Assembly: GCA_030607635.1 (NCBI GenBank) | Contig: JAUWJP010000001.1 | Coordinates: 1 to 29,360, forward strand | DNA from: Candidatus Aminicenantota bacterium | Lineage (GTDB): Bacteria > Acidobacteriota > Aminicenantia > Aminicenantales > Aminicenantaceae | Direction of reading: 5' to 3' | Length of the DNA: 29,360 nt | Part shown: piece after piece, positions 8,103-16,348 of the stretch | Layout: the number at the start of each line of letters is the position of its first letter | How positions within the stretch are numbered: position 1 is the stretch's first letter | The notes under the pieces: generated by a model | Seen by the model: only the letters and a program-made list of their open reading frames with translations | The model's database searches: none | Told to the model about the DNA's origin: nothing | Program-made: the position numbers and the translations under genes

Positions 8103-9368
8103 TTAAGGCTCTTGTATGTCTCTGAGAACACCGAAACCAGGTCGAAGTCCAGTAGCCAAGTTCATATACATGTGACCTTCAGCAACATACTCATGGCGTC
8201 CACTAACCTGCTTGAGAATTCCGGCTCCACCTAGGCCTCTTTCCCATTGGATCATGTTGGGAGTCATCACGTGCAGGATCAGGTTCTTGTTCGAGATGAA
8301 CAAAGCCATTCCATCCGGGACAAATTTTTCTGATACAACGGGGATCTCTCGGCCATTGTAAATAAAGACGAGTCCGGACCATCCACCCCACATCTTCTTC
8401 TGATTTGGAGCTGTCTTGTAGCTGAGCAGAAGGTCATAATATGCCCTGTAAACTCCAGACGAAACCAGGATGACATCAACCGTGGCATAATCTTCTACTT
8501 CATCAAGAACTTGGATAAACAGATCCTCTTCAATATCCCTGTCTGTTCCACCATTGCCCAGCGGGTTGTCGAAAACATGAGCTTTCCATGCAGGATTAGT
8601 ATCTACATCAAGATTTTGAAGTCCACCATCATTAGGTATTGGAGGGTTGCCATCATCTATGATGCCCATCAATCCCATCATCTCGCCTACTCCAGCAGCT
8701 TCGGCAGCAACATAAACATTCTTATTATAAAGATGACTACCGCTTGTCCACGTTTCGTTTTCTGTTTCCAAAGTAATTTTATTATCCTTACTGTCAACGC
8801 TCTTAATCTGTCCCTCTACCTCTATCGATGGTGCAGGTGGAGCAGTCCAAATTTCTATATACCTAGTTGCTCTCAGGAACTTCGTTGCCTTAGCAAAGTA
8901 ATCGTTGGTAACGGGCATTACATCATCCGGGCTTTCTGCGCCAACTATTGCTAACCTTCCACTTCCATCACCCATAAGTTGACGGCTGAGATCATCTGCC
9001 ATCCTGATAAATAAACCTTCCTTCTCAAAGTCGAGAGGTGGCATCTCTGCACCTTTTCTCGCTGCTGCCTCAAGTGCGAATCCGTCAAAACCCATTGAGA
9101 ACATCTGAGCTCGCTTGATATAGACGATGGTGGTGCCAGGTGTGCTTTGCTGGGGAGTCGGATAAGCGGGGGTTGAAGCTGCTCCGGTAGACTCTGAGCC
9201 GGCCAACATGAGCTTCTGCTTAGCATATAAGCCTTCTACATCGATCTTGCTCCAGTCCTTGCGAACTTGGTCAAAGATCTTCGACTTTTTCCTGATTAGG
9301 TTGGTAACTCCTTTAGAGATAAACTCATTAAAGAGATCCGCCTGTTCTGATATATTTAAAAAACTCAA
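8103..9368 (-). CDS. Major capsid protein (N4 gp56-like, HK97 fold)
   Basis: 421 residues, in the expected place after the scaffold. The start is TTG at 9368, supported by AAGGAGG five bases upstream; no ATG with a better site exists nearby. Features fit the N4-gp56-type major capsid family: a helical N-terminus (residues 1-55), an extended TTIVYIKRAQMFSMGFDGFA strand near 90, MADDLSRQLMGDGSG near 130, a mid-protein beta insertion (about 175-220, IEVEGQIKSVDSKDNKITLE), then DVILVSSGVYRAYYDLL near 290 and a C-terminal EYVAEGHMYMNLATGLRPG. It would assemble the icosahedral head with the adjacent scaffold. The family name is my recognition from the pattern; the capsid identity itself is well supported by synteny. 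Confidence 0.88.
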   Translation of the reverse strand: MSFLNISEQADLFNEFISKGVTNLIRKKSKIFDQVRKDWSKIDVEGLYAKQKLMLAGSESTGAASTPAYPTPQQSTPGTTIVYIKRAQMFSMGFDGFALEAAARKGAEMPPLDFEKEGLFIRMADDLSRQLMGDGSGRLAIVGAESPDDVMPVTNDYFAKATKFLRATRYIEIWTAPPAPSIEVEGQIKSVDSKDNKITLETENETWTSGSHLYNKNVYVAAEAAGVGEMMGLMGIIDDGNPPIPNDGGLQNLDVDTNPAWKAHVFDNPLGNGGTDRDIEEDLFIQVLDEVEDYATVDVILVSSGVYRAYYDLLLSYKTAPNQKKMWGGWSGLVFIYNGREIPVVSEKFVPDGMALFISNKNLILHVMTPNMIQWERGLGGAGILKQVSGRHEYVAEGHMYMNLATGLRPGFGVLRDIQEP

Positions 9369-9380
9369 TTTTTCCTCCTT

Positions 9381-10412
9381 CTAAGATTGTTTCCCAGCTG
9401 CCTCCTTTGCTTTGCGTTGTTTCCTGAAAAGCTCGTATGCCTCTGCAGGGCCTCCTGTAAAGTCCTTTAGGTCCCCCGATTTTGCATCTACTACAACCGG
9501 GGTCTCAGAAGGGCCTCCTACCGGGGCTTCCTCATTCTCTTCCTTCTCTTTAAGCTTCCTGGCATAAATCGCATTTTCATCAACTTCAAACTCTTTCGGG
9601 TTTGCTGCCATCAGCTTTTTTGCGAAGGCAATATTTGAGTCATGCGATATTTTCATGGCTTCTTCAACTGTGTACTTAGGTCCACTTCCATCAGCCTTCT
9701 TTTCTGTAAGAAGATCCCAAACTTCCTTGGGAGCATCTTCTTTCGAGCGGTCAACTGCAGCAAAGTGAGTTTTTGTTTGTTCGGTAATACTAGCCTCAAT
9801 CTTGCCTTTCTCGCCTTGGATAAATGATTGCAGCTTGTCGTCCTGTAATTCCTTAACGCTTTTTTTCAGCTGCGCAACTTCAGGATCAATAAGAGATTCT
9901 TCTTCCTCCTCAGTCTCCTCTGCTGGTTTTTTCTCTCCTTCGGGTACAACCGGCTTTCCATCTACCGTAATCGTGCCATCCTTGTAAGCCGTGAGAAGCA
10001 TGTCGAGAATCGGTTTAGACTTTTCAAAATCCTCCCTGTCCTTCTTGACTCCCTCTAAGACGGTGTTGGCGTGAACTCCTAGCCCTCCCCATTGTAAGGC
10101 TTTTTCAACCTTATCCGGGGCGTGCAATTTGCCATCTGCCTTAACGATAAGCGGGGTTTTATTCCCGTCTTTATCGACTATCCATAGATGGGGATCGGGA
10201 GGTTTGTCGTCAACAACTTCCTCCTTTTCTTCGCTGGGTTTTTCCTCGGGCTTTACCTCAGCTTCTTTTTCGGAGGGCTTTTCCTTTTCAGCCTTTTCCT
10301 TAAAAAACTGAGCTGCGGCCTCATCCGGACCTCCTGTAAACTCAGAGGGTTTGTCGTCCTTTTCCTCAGCGGAGGGTTCGACTTCCTTTTCTTTGTCTTC
10401 GGGATCTGGCAT
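9381..10412 (-). CDS. Capsid scaffold-like protein with a motif repeated at both ends
   Basis: 343 residues, very rich in Glu and Lys, immediately upstream of the capsid gene, as is usual for scaffolding proteins. Residues about 24-45 (EFTGGPDEAAAQFFKEKAEK) and the last 32 or so (DFTGGPAEAYELFRKQRKAK) are two copies of one short module, with disordered Glu/Pro/Lys stretches and a coiled-coil-like centre (VAQLKKSVKELQDDKLQSF) between. Scaffold C-termini often bind capsid subunits, so a second copy at the N-terminus is notable. GGAGTG ribosome site. No protease motif is visible, so maturation protease activity is unlikely. Confidence 0.75.
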   Translation of the reverse strand: MPDPEDKEKEVEPSAEEKDDKPSEFTGGPDEAAAQFFKEKAEKEKPSEKEAEVKPEEKPSEEKEEVVDDKPPDPHLWIVDKDGNKTPLIVKADGKLHAPDKVEKALQWGGLGVHANTVLEGVKKDREDFEKSKPILDMLLTAYKDGTITVDGKPVVPEGEKKPAEETEEEEESLIDPEVAQLKKSVKELQDDKLQSFIQGEKGKIEASITEQTKTHFAAVDRSKEDAPKEVWDLLTEKKADGSGPKYTVEEAMKISHDSNIAFAKKLMAANPKEFEVDENAIYARKLKEKEENEEAPVGGPSETPVVVDAKSGDLKDFTGGPAEAYELFRKQRKAKEAAGKQS

Positions 10413-10463
10413 TACTTTACACTCCTTGTTTCAAATTTCTTATACTTAAAAAATAATAAGATC

Positions 10464-10868
10464 TTATTTTTTGCCTGGCTTTTTATCTTTGCCTTTAGGC
10501 TCTTCCTTGTTGGGAGCTTTCGGTTCTAGCGGTTCCTGGGCCTTCGAGCTTGTGTCCAACTTGCCTTCCTCCCCTTTATCCCCGGGCTGATCTTCCTCAT
10601 CTTCATCACCTCTCTCTTCCTCTTCATCCTCTTCTGGCTCTTCCGGTTCGGGCTCGGGTTCTGGTTTCGGCTTGGGTTTTGACTTCGCTACCTCAATGTC
10701 TGCTAAAGCTTCTTTCGGAATAAAAGCTATCGCTTTGCCATCCCCAAAATACAGCGGGTGGCAATAGCTCTTCTGTGGCTTGATAACTCCGATTTCAACC
10801 AGCTCCATGATTTCCTCTTCTGTCGTTTTGGCTCTTTTGGCCATCTCCTTTAAATTTACGAATTCCAT
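10464..10868 (-). CDS. HTH-like protein with long acidic tail, unknown function
   Basis: 134 residues with AGGAGG six bases before ATG. Residues 1-60 look like a MerR/winged-helix type fold (LKEMAKRAKTTEEEIMELVE, IGVIKPQKSY, GKAIAFIPKEAL). Residues 61-134 are disordered: alternating PKPEPEPE, a run of Glu/Asp, then a Lys/Pro-rich end (KDKKPGKK). It lies between portal and scaffold. The acidic tail may hold partners or mimic DNA; this is a guess. No family recognised. Confidence 0.6.
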   Translation of the reverse strand: MEFVNLKEMAKRAKTTEEEIMELVEIGVIKPQKSYCHPLYFGDGKAIAFIPKEALADIEVAKSKPKPKPEPEPEPEEPEEDEEEERGDEDEEDQPGDKGEEGKLDTSSKAQEPLEPKAPNKEEPKGKDKKPGKK

Positions 10869-10877
10869 AGTTTCCTC

Positions 10878-12821
10878 CTAGAGTGCCTGATTTAAGATGT
10901 CCTCCAGCATGCCCTCTCTTCCCCCTTCCTGCGGAGGACCCTCGGCTGCTGGCCCACCTTGAGCGGCGCCTTGTATTTTTTCGATCGATTTTTGTATTTC
11001 GATCCTGTGACCATCAATATGTTCCTCTAAGGTATCCTGCGCTTTTTTTGACCACAATGAATATTCTTCCCTCTTTCTCTGGTTGTTATGGATATTGTAT
11101 TCAACATTATGGTTATCATCCGGGTGAACTTTTGGCGTCTTGCCCTCTTCCATTTGCCAATTTTCTCTCTCTGCCTTCCTCTCGTCCACGTATTCGTCTT
11201 CCATGAATTCCTCGAGTCCCTTATAGTCTAAAAGCTCAAAGGCTTTTCTTGGTTCCTGGATATAGCCCTTCTGGATCATCGCATCTACAATGCCCTTCTT
11301 CTCCTCTCTTTGTGAGAACATCTCCACGCCAGCTTTAACCCGGACATCAGTATTGTCCCTAAGCTCTGTTCCGGTCAAAAAGATTTGAACTGTGCTCTTA
11401 TTCCTGCCGCTGACTTTCACAAGCCTGGGAACTGAATAATGTTTCTGGACAAGTTTAAGCATGTATTTCATCGGAGCCAGGAGAGCGTTATCCGTATCTT
11501 CAACTATCGGCAATAAGACTTTTTCATCCTGTCCTTTTAGTCCCTTCCAAAGTACCCCACTTGCCCTTGTTCCATATTTGGGGATCTGAGCTTTGCTGAT
11601 TTTCCTTAGGGACGTTTCTTCTTCTATCTCATTTTGCTGAAAGTCCAACCAATTGACCAGGAAATCCGGAAGCGGTGGAGGAGCTTGCCAGTAAGGCGCA
11701 CCTACGCCAGGCTGGAATTCTACGAAATCAATCCCGGCTCTTGTGTATCTCTTAAAGTCTGATTCTGACATCGAACCACCCGGGACCATACATTTAACCC
11801 TGTATTCTTCTATGGCCTCGTCAACCATGGATCCGTACCGGTTAAGTTTCCTTTGGCTCGGCTGTGCTATCCTCACCGGAGAATCATCGAATTGAGAATT
11901 CAGGATCGGCATAATTCCAGGCAACTTAAAGTAGGGAAGCTCGCCGTCTGGAGCTGGGCTATTTTTATCCCAGAGTAACCAATGTGAGCTCGTAACAACC
12001 ATGAACCTTCCCTTTGGACGGGCTTTCGACTTCTTCTCCCAATGCTCAATTCTAATAACGGTTGGCTCTTTCGATTTCTCTGGCTCTACGTCAAAAACAT
12101 CCATATCTGTGGTTCGTATAGCTTCATGCGGAAGAGTCTTGGCTGGCAAGCCAAACTCCGCTTCAACAGAAGAAGCCGGCAGTTCTTTCCCCTCATCAAA
12201 CCATCTCCATTCTGAAGGATTCTTGGCAAGCGGATCTGGCCTGACATTAAAGCAGCTGATATAGTTGAAATCTACATCACCCTTTTCTCCCTGTGCTTTG
12301 CCTTTCTCTCCTTTAATATAAGCAGAGAGATTCTTGTTCCACCATACTTTCCAGTAAATATTCCCGGTGATGAGATTCCTGAATTTCGCCTGGTTGATTT
12401 TATTCTTGAAGTCCCCCTTTATGTTTAGGTACTCAACAACGGCGGAGGATAGCTTGGCCGATTTTATGTCCTCGGGCTCGGTTGTGTTTGGCTCCACATA
12501 GAAGGAATGAGGATATCTAATTTCTCCATACATCTGCCTGATCATCGGCAGGATCCGGTTGTAAACGTTCTTGTATTCTCTCTCTATAATATCAGAGAGA
12601 TCTACTAGTTGTCCTGTCTCTACGTTATAAAACATATATTGATCGCCCCAGAACCAATAGATGTATTCCCTCCAGTATCCATGCCAGTTTTTAATTACGG
12701 CACCATCTGTCCACTCATTAACTATTTCAACGACCTTCTTCCTTTGCTCTTCGCTTTGATCCGCTGGGGACAAGGGAACGAATTCTACCTTAGCCTTTTC
12801 TTTTGCCTTGGTTTTCGCCAT
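10878..12821 (-). CDS. Portal protein
   Basis: 647 residues between TerL and scaffold, the standard portal position. The opening (WHGYWREYIYWFWGDQYMFY) and segments such as VYNRILPMIRQMYGEIRYP, FVEFQPGVGAPYWQAPPPLP and KISKAQIPKYGTRASGVLWK have the pattern of podovirus-type portal proteins. A long C-terminal helical part (EYNIHNNQRKREEYSLWSKK) ends in a Gly/Pro-rich tail. It would form the dodecameric DNA gate at one capsid vertex. GGAGAAA ribosome site. One base separates its start (12821) from the stop of the small membrane protein gene (12823). The role is from size, position and style; there is no short invariant motif to cite. Confidence 0.85.
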   Translation of the reverse strand: MAKTKAKEKAKVEFVPLSPADQSEEQRKKVVEIVNEWTDGAVIKNWHGYWREYIYWFWGDQYMFYNVETGQLVDLSDIIEREYKNVYNRILPMIRQMYGEIRYPHSFYVEPNTTEPEDIKSAKLSSAVVEYLNIKGDFKNKINQAKFRNLITGNIYWKVWWNKNLSAYIKGEKGKAQGEKGDVDFNYISCFNVRPDPLAKNPSEWRWFDEGKELPASSVEAEFGLPAKTLPHEAIRTTDMDVFDVEPEKSKEPTVIRIEHWEKKSKARPKGRFMVVTSSHWLLWDKNSPAPDGELPYFKLPGIMPILNSQFDDSPVRIAQPSQRKLNRYGSMVDEAIEEYRVKCMVPGGSMSESDFKRYTRAGIDFVEFQPGVGAPYWQAPPPLPDFLVNWLDFQQNEIEEETSLRKISKAQIPKYGTRASGVLWKGLKGQDEKVLLPIVEDTDNALLAPMKYMLKLVQKHYSVPRLVKVSGRNKSTVQIFLTGTELRDNTDVRVKAGVEMFSQREEKKGIVDAMIQKGYIQEPRKAFELLDYKGLEEFMEDEYVDERKAERENWQMEEGKTPKVHPDDNHNVEYNIHNNQRKREEYSLWSKKAQDTLEEHIDGHRIEIQKSIEKIQGAAQGGPAAEGPPQEGGREGMLEDILNQAL

Positions 12822-12822
12822 C

Positions 12823-13074
12823 TTAGAATTTCTCCGCTACTGCTTTCATTTTTCTCTCTGCCTCGGTTATTTCTTTCTTAGCCGCTTTCTTCATTTCCGC
12901 TAATTTGAGTTTTGATATATTGGGATAAAGCTTATCAAAGTACTCGGATTCGGCTAAATTTCTGGCCATGAACTTATTGAAGATATCCTTCTTCTCTTTA
13001 TAGTGGAGCTGCAGCTGATAGGCGTTGGCCAGAATTGAAATAATCAATGCTATGAAAAGATATAAAGATTCCAT
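12823..13074 (-). CDS. Small membrane protein with coiled-coil tail
   Basis: 83 residues. Residues 2-22 form one hydrophobic helix (ESLYLFIALIISILANAYQL), followed by a charged helical region (KKAAKKEITEAERKMKAV) likely to be a coiled coil. The AGGAG site and tight spacing to TerL and portal make the gene real. It could be a spanin-like, holin-like or membrane-tether protein, but only one membrane span is present and no lipobox is seen. Function unknown. Confidence 0.6.
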   Translation of the reverse strand: MESLYLFIALIISILANAYQLQLHYKEKKDIFNKFMARNLAESEYFDKLYPNISKLKLAEMKKAAKKEITEAERKMKAVAEKF

Positions 13075-13082
13075 GATTTCTC

Positions 13083-14678
13083 CTAGAACGTCCTCGCTAT
13101 TTGCCGCATCCCTGCGCCGATCGATACTCTCTCTTTCCGGACCTGTTCTGCAAAGTCAGAAGCAATTTTAGGGACAAAAGCAGGTGCTTCTTTTGGTATT
13201 TTCGGGACGCACTTAATTTGATAGTGATAATAGATGGTGTCGAAAATATCCGTTCCTTTTTGCTTATCCATATACCAGGTCAAAACTTCATCCTCATAAT
13301 CGGTGAGCTCTTCCTTCGATAGGATATTTCCGCTTTCATAATGAACAACAACGCTCTTGTTTCTCACCGACCTTGGTATGGATTTTATATCAAGCAGCGT
13401 AATAGGAAGCCTGCGATTATTCACTCTCACTAAGTCATAAAGGAAGATCCCGTATTTCTCCTTCTCTACACCTATTAAGTTTATCGGCCTTCCCATTTCC
13501 GCTCTTTCATCGTAGATCTTGATCATTTTATCGTAGAGCTCCATTGGGTGAAGCTTCCATTTCTGGGCAAAGGCTACGTGAAGCTTCCCTTGTTCATTCC
13601 AATCGCCAACTGAGATTGCAGAGAAAGAGCTTTGGGTATTCTTTGTTCCGGCACAATCGATCATCATGTTGCTGATGAAGATAGGCGGGTCCTGCGTATA
13701 ATGAAGGATCCACTCTTTCTTTATTTCTATGTCCTCTTCCGGGACCGGCTGCAGGTCATAGAGTGCTGAGAAGAGATAGGTTCCCATTTTTATTTTCTTT
13801 CTCTTCAGATATGCTTCATTAACCTTTTCCGGAAAGACAGGGTTTCCATCTTCATCTCTGCAAGGGCAGCTGAAGACGGCGTATCCCGTAACCGATGTAA
13901 ACTCGTATGCCGGCTTGTTTTTTATTGTTGAAAAATCGAATCTTCCTTTAGGGCTAAGAATTGTCCCGGCCAGGTCATCGATCCACCAGGTAGTTTCGAA
14001 GATAAACTCTCGAGCATCCTCACAAAGGATCGCTTCCTGCTGCTGCCAGCGTTTTATGATCTTCAGTCTTCCCTCTTCCCGTTGAGAGTTTACCTCGTTT
14101 ACGGCGTTGTCGATTATTCCTATCTCGTAGTGATGGCCGGTCAGGGATTTCTCCGGAGATCCTATGTCGATCTCAATTCTCTTATATCGGATCTTTCCCT
14201 TGTCCAGGGCGATAACACTAAAGTCAGTTTTCTTGTGCGGTATATACGGCCGCTCATCTGCCTCGAGCGGAAGGTAATAGAATAAATATTGTATGATCTG
14301 GTTGGACAGAAGCTCTTTAATGATCTTCTCTGCATGGTCCTGAGCTAAGTCGAATATTCCTGAATAAATGAATCCCTTCCCCTCTTCCCTGCGATAAGCT
14401 TTCTGCAGGAACCATTGAAGCATAAGGCCCCGGGCTATAGAGCTTTTGAGGGAGTCCCTGAACATGAGGACCATTTTTTGAAGGGCAGGATTTTTCACCA
14501 GGAAGTCGCAGAGTTTCTTGTGGATCCAATTCAGATCCCGGTATTCTGTTTTCTTCCCATGGTGAAGGACCACCTTGCAGAGAAAGAAAAGGTTTGTGAG
14601 GATTTCGTGGATCCACCAGCCGGGGTTTTCCTCTATCGAAGGAAGCCCCATTTCTTCAAATATTTTGGGTGGCTTCAT
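13083..14678 (-). CDS. terL: Terminase large subunit (DNA packaging ATPase/nuclease)
   Basis: 531 residues. The N-terminal ATPase has a deviant Walker A around Lys78 (FRDSLKSS) and a Walker B-like strand EIGIIDN with Asp190-Asn191, then a coupling-type segment ETTWWIDDLAG. The C-terminal RNase H-fold nuclease starts with MMIDCAG (Asp341), then LIGVEKEKYG and finally TDIFDTIYYHY, which supplies the late acidic residue. It would cut concatemeric DNA and pump it through the portal. The start overlaps the end of terS by 23 bases, with GGAGG close to ATG. The second Walker B carboxylate, usually Asp or Glu, is Asn here; the next acidic residue is Glu195. Confidence 0.88.
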   Translation of the reverse strand: MKPPKIFEEMGLPSIEENPGWWIHEILTNLFFLCKVVLHHGKKTEYRDLNWIHKKLCDFLVKNPALQKMVLMFRDSLKSSIARGLMLQWFLQKAYRREEGKGFIYSGIFDLAQDHAEKIIKELLSNQIIQYLFYYLPLEADERPYIPHKKTDFSVIALDKGKIRYKRIEIDIGSPEKSLTGHHYEIGIIDNAVNEVNSQREEGRLKIIKRWQQQEAILCEDAREFIFETTWWIDDLAGTILSPKGRFDFSTIKNKPAYEFTSVTGYAVFSCPCRDEDGNPVFPEKVNEAYLKRKKIKMGTYLFSALYDLQPVPEEDIEIKKEWILHYTQDPPIFISNMMIDCAGTKNTQSSFSAISVGDWNEQGKLHVAFAQKWKLHPMELYDKMIKIYDERAEMGRPINLIGVEKEKYGIFLYDLVRVNNRRLPITLLDIKSIPRSVRNKSVVVHYESGNILSKEELTDYEDEVLTWYMDKQKGTDIFDTIYYHYQIKCVPKIPKEAPAFVPKIASDFAEQVRKERVSIGAGMRQIARTF

Positions 14679-15228
14679 CTTCCTCCGTTATTTTCTTAAA
14701 TTGCTTGCCCGCCTCTATGTCGCTTGGTGTGAAAACAAGGTGAAACCCCATCTCTCTTATGTCGATTTTCTTGGCAGGATAATTATCCCGGATCTTATTT
14801 ATTTCCTTGGCCGCACTAAGGACGGCAAGGTTATCTGTCATATCCCCCTTTGCTAACGGGTGAATAGCATCGAGCTGTTCCACCAGGATTTCGGCCACCT
14901 TTTCGTCAGCCCCTATTTGATGCTTCTCTATACATTTCTCTTCTATCTTCTTTATGATCGGCCGGCGCTCGAGGACCCTGTTCATGGCCCTGATCGCACT
15001 ACGATCGTTATCTGGTGAGTACCCAGCGGCCTCGGCAGCCTCTCTCTTCTTTGTGGGATCGCAGCCTAGATCTACGTAATTCTTCAAGGCTTGCTTCGGT
15101 CGGGGCGGGAGGGCTCGGAGCGGCATATCCTTATACTTCTTCGCCTTCACTCTTATGCGGATGGTCCGGGGAGGCTTCTCCCTTTCTTTTATCAAGACCG
15201 GGATACCGTTGACGAGAATTTCTTTCAT
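14656..15228 (-). CDS. terS: Terminase small subunit
   Basis: 190 residues, first gene of the late operon and overlapping terL. After a basic N-terminus (PRTIRIRVKAKKYKD), residues about 45-85 form an HTH typical of small terminases (VDLGCDPTKKREAAEAAGYS followed by AMNRVLERRPIIKKIEEK). The rest is helical, as needed for ring formation. It would recognise phage DNA and load TerL. An in-frame stop lies four codons upstream, so ATG 15228 is the only good start, and no clear ribosome site precedes it. Confidence 0.8.
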   Translation of the reverse strand: MKEILVNGIPVLIKEREKPPRTIRIRVKAKKYKDMPLRALPPRPKQALKNYVDLGCDPTKKREAAEAAGYSPDNDRSAIRAMNRVLERRPIIKKIEEKCIEKHQIGADEKVAEILVEQLDAIHPLAKGDMTDNLAVLSAAKEINKIRDNYPAKKIDIREMGFHLVFTPSDIEAGKQFKKITEEDEATQNI

Positions 15229-15275
15229 ATTTTTATTTCATAGGCGACTCTATGAATACTTGAATAATTAAAATA

Positions 15276-15312
15276 TTGATGATAAAGATGTAATCATCAA
15301 GTTGTTTTTTTT
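15276..15312 (+). terminator. Hairpin with T-run in the divergent control region
   Basis: TTGATGAT (15276-15283) and ATCATCAA (15293-15300) pair perfectly over 8 bp with a 9-base loop. The plus strand continues with GTTG and eight T, the shape of an intrinsic terminator reading rightward. No plus-strand gene ends nearby, so it may block antisense read-through, attenuate, or act as an operator. On the other strand the same arms overlap a weak promoter-like pair (TTGATG, 17 bases, AATATT) pointing at terS. Confidence 0.5.
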
Positions 15313-15314
15313 AA

Positions 15315-15350
15315 GTGTTTAAACGAGTGTTTAAACGATTGTTATAACTT
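15315..15350. promoter_or_regulatory. Three 8-bp palindromes at 12-bp spacing (operator array)
   Basis: GTTTAAAC occurs at 15317-15324 and 15329-15336, and GTTATAAC at 15341-15348. The first two are part of a perfect 12-bp tandem repeat, GTGTTTAAACGA. All three centres are exactly 12 bp apart. TATAAC within the third is a candidate -10 for the HTH gene that starts 25 bases on. This looks like a multi-site operator for that HTH protein or another regulator, controlling both directions. Confidence 0.6.
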
Positions 15351-15372
15351 ATGAAAACGATTTTACAGAGGT

Positions 15373-15573
15373 ATGATGGAAGAAATAAAAAAATTAATAA
15401 TTATTTTAAAAAAAGAAGATATAAGTTTAGAAATAGCTGGCAGAGAAATAGGCGTTAGCTTCCAAACTATTTGGAGATGGATAGAGGCCAAGCATATCCC
15501 CAGCAAACTGGCTCTTAAACAACTCAGAAAATTCATCAGAAAATATGAAAATCACGGTCCGTTGACAGACTGA
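15373..15573 (+). CDS. Small HTH DNA-binding regulator
   Basis: 66 residues. Residues 18-45 form a helix-turn-helix (LEIAGREIGVSFQTIWRWIE), preceded and followed by basic helices (KKLIIILKKEDI, LKQLRKFIRKY). It resembles Cro/Xre-type phage regulators that bind short palindromes. It is the first rightward gene after the divergent control region, so it probably controls itself and the leftward late operon. ATG occurs at 15373 and 15376; the AGAGGT site is nearer to the ideal distance from the second. Confidence 0.7.
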   Translation: MMEEIKKLIIILKKEDISLEIAGREIGVSFQTIWRWIEAKHIPSKLALKQLRKFIRKYENHGPLTD

Positions 15574-15605
15574 GAACCCATGGTAAAATTAACTTGAAGG
15601 TGAAC

Positions 15606-15914
15606 ATGCAGATTGAATTCAATTCCAAAGAACGTCAACTCCTCCTGGATGCTCTTCTTAATGTAGCCTACGTGGATAAGATCCAGGGAGGCCCAGATCA
15701 AGTCACGATAATTTACGATAACCTTATAAGGAAGTTAAGCACCAAGGAAGTCGAGGCAACTGAAGGTAGGCCAGTACACGCAATTGAAATGCTCCGGAAA
15801 GAAATAAATTTTATAAATTTTAAACTCCCTGAAATGAATGAAAAGGAAAAGCAGGCAGCAACAGACGCCATAATAGATCTCGATAGGGCAAGGGCTTATT
15901 TGGAGGATCTTTAA
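15606..15914 (+). CDS. Unknown small protein (early gene), duplicate partner of next gene
   Basis: 102 residues from ATG 15606; a TTG at 15594 would add four residues, but the GAAGGTGA site lies between them and favours the ATG. It is alpha-helical, with SKERQLLLDALLNVAY near the start and DLDRARAYLEDL at the end. The N-terminal part aligns with the next small gene (RERIMILDALLCDEYS). No known domain. Confidence 0.65.
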   Translation: MQIEFNSKERQLLLDALLNVAYVDKIQGGPDQVTIIYDNLIRKLSTKEVEATEGRPVHAIEMLRKEINFINFKLPEMNEKEKQAATDAIIDLDRARAYLEDL

Positions 15915-16009
15915 AAATCAACATCTTCAAGTGGATCTTCCAGAAGCGGCTGCTGCTTAAAGAACTGAATGATCTCAGGGCCCACAACAGGAACCTCTCG
16001 GAAACTAAA

Positions 16010-16168
16010 ATGGTACTTGATCAACGAGAAAGAATAATGATACTGGACGCTCTCTTGTGTGATGAATATTCAGGCAAGGTCCGGATTCCGGCAACAAAAC
16101 ATTTTATAAGAAAAATATATAAAGGATTGCTGGCCAAATTCAAGGCCAACATTAAGGAAGGCTTTTAA
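16010..16168 (+). CDS. Small paralogue of the preceding protein; start uncertain
   Basis: 52 residues from ATG 16010, with RERIMILDALLCDEYSG, then FIRKIYKGLLAKFKAN, which matches the order SKERQLLLDALL and IYDNLIRKL in the gene before. The same frame stays open upstream back to 15887 and encodes a helical stretch (FKWIFQKRLLLKELNDLR), but it offers no ATG, GTG or TTG. GGAGG at 15902-15906 sits 10 bases before an in-frame ATC at 15917, so a rare non-AUG start giving 83 residues is possible. Function unknown. Confidence 0.5.
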   Translation: MVLDQRERIMILDALLCDEYSGKVRIPATKHFIRKIYKGLLAKFKANIKEGF

Positions 16169-16348
16169 ATGAAGCCCATAATTTATAAAGCTAAACATTG
16201 GATTGAAATTCCACTAAAGGACTGTCCCCTATTTCACTTGATATTATTGATAAAGAAAGCTCGAGAGAGAAGCGCTAAGGCATTTATAAAGAAAACTTTG
16301 GCCGATCAAGCCAAGAGGATAGACAAGGAGTTTAGGGAATTAAAATGA
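16169..16348 (+). CDS. Unknown basic small protein
   Basis: 59 residues, starting directly after the previous stop and overlapping the next start by four bases (ATGA). The sequence is basic and helical (LILLIKKARERSAKAFIKKT, LADQAKRIDKEFRELK). No domain recognised. The back-to-back junctions support translation by coupling. Confidence 0.55.
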   Translation: MKPIIYKAKHWIEIPLKDCPLFHLILLIKKARERSAKAFIKKTLADQAKRIDKEFRELK

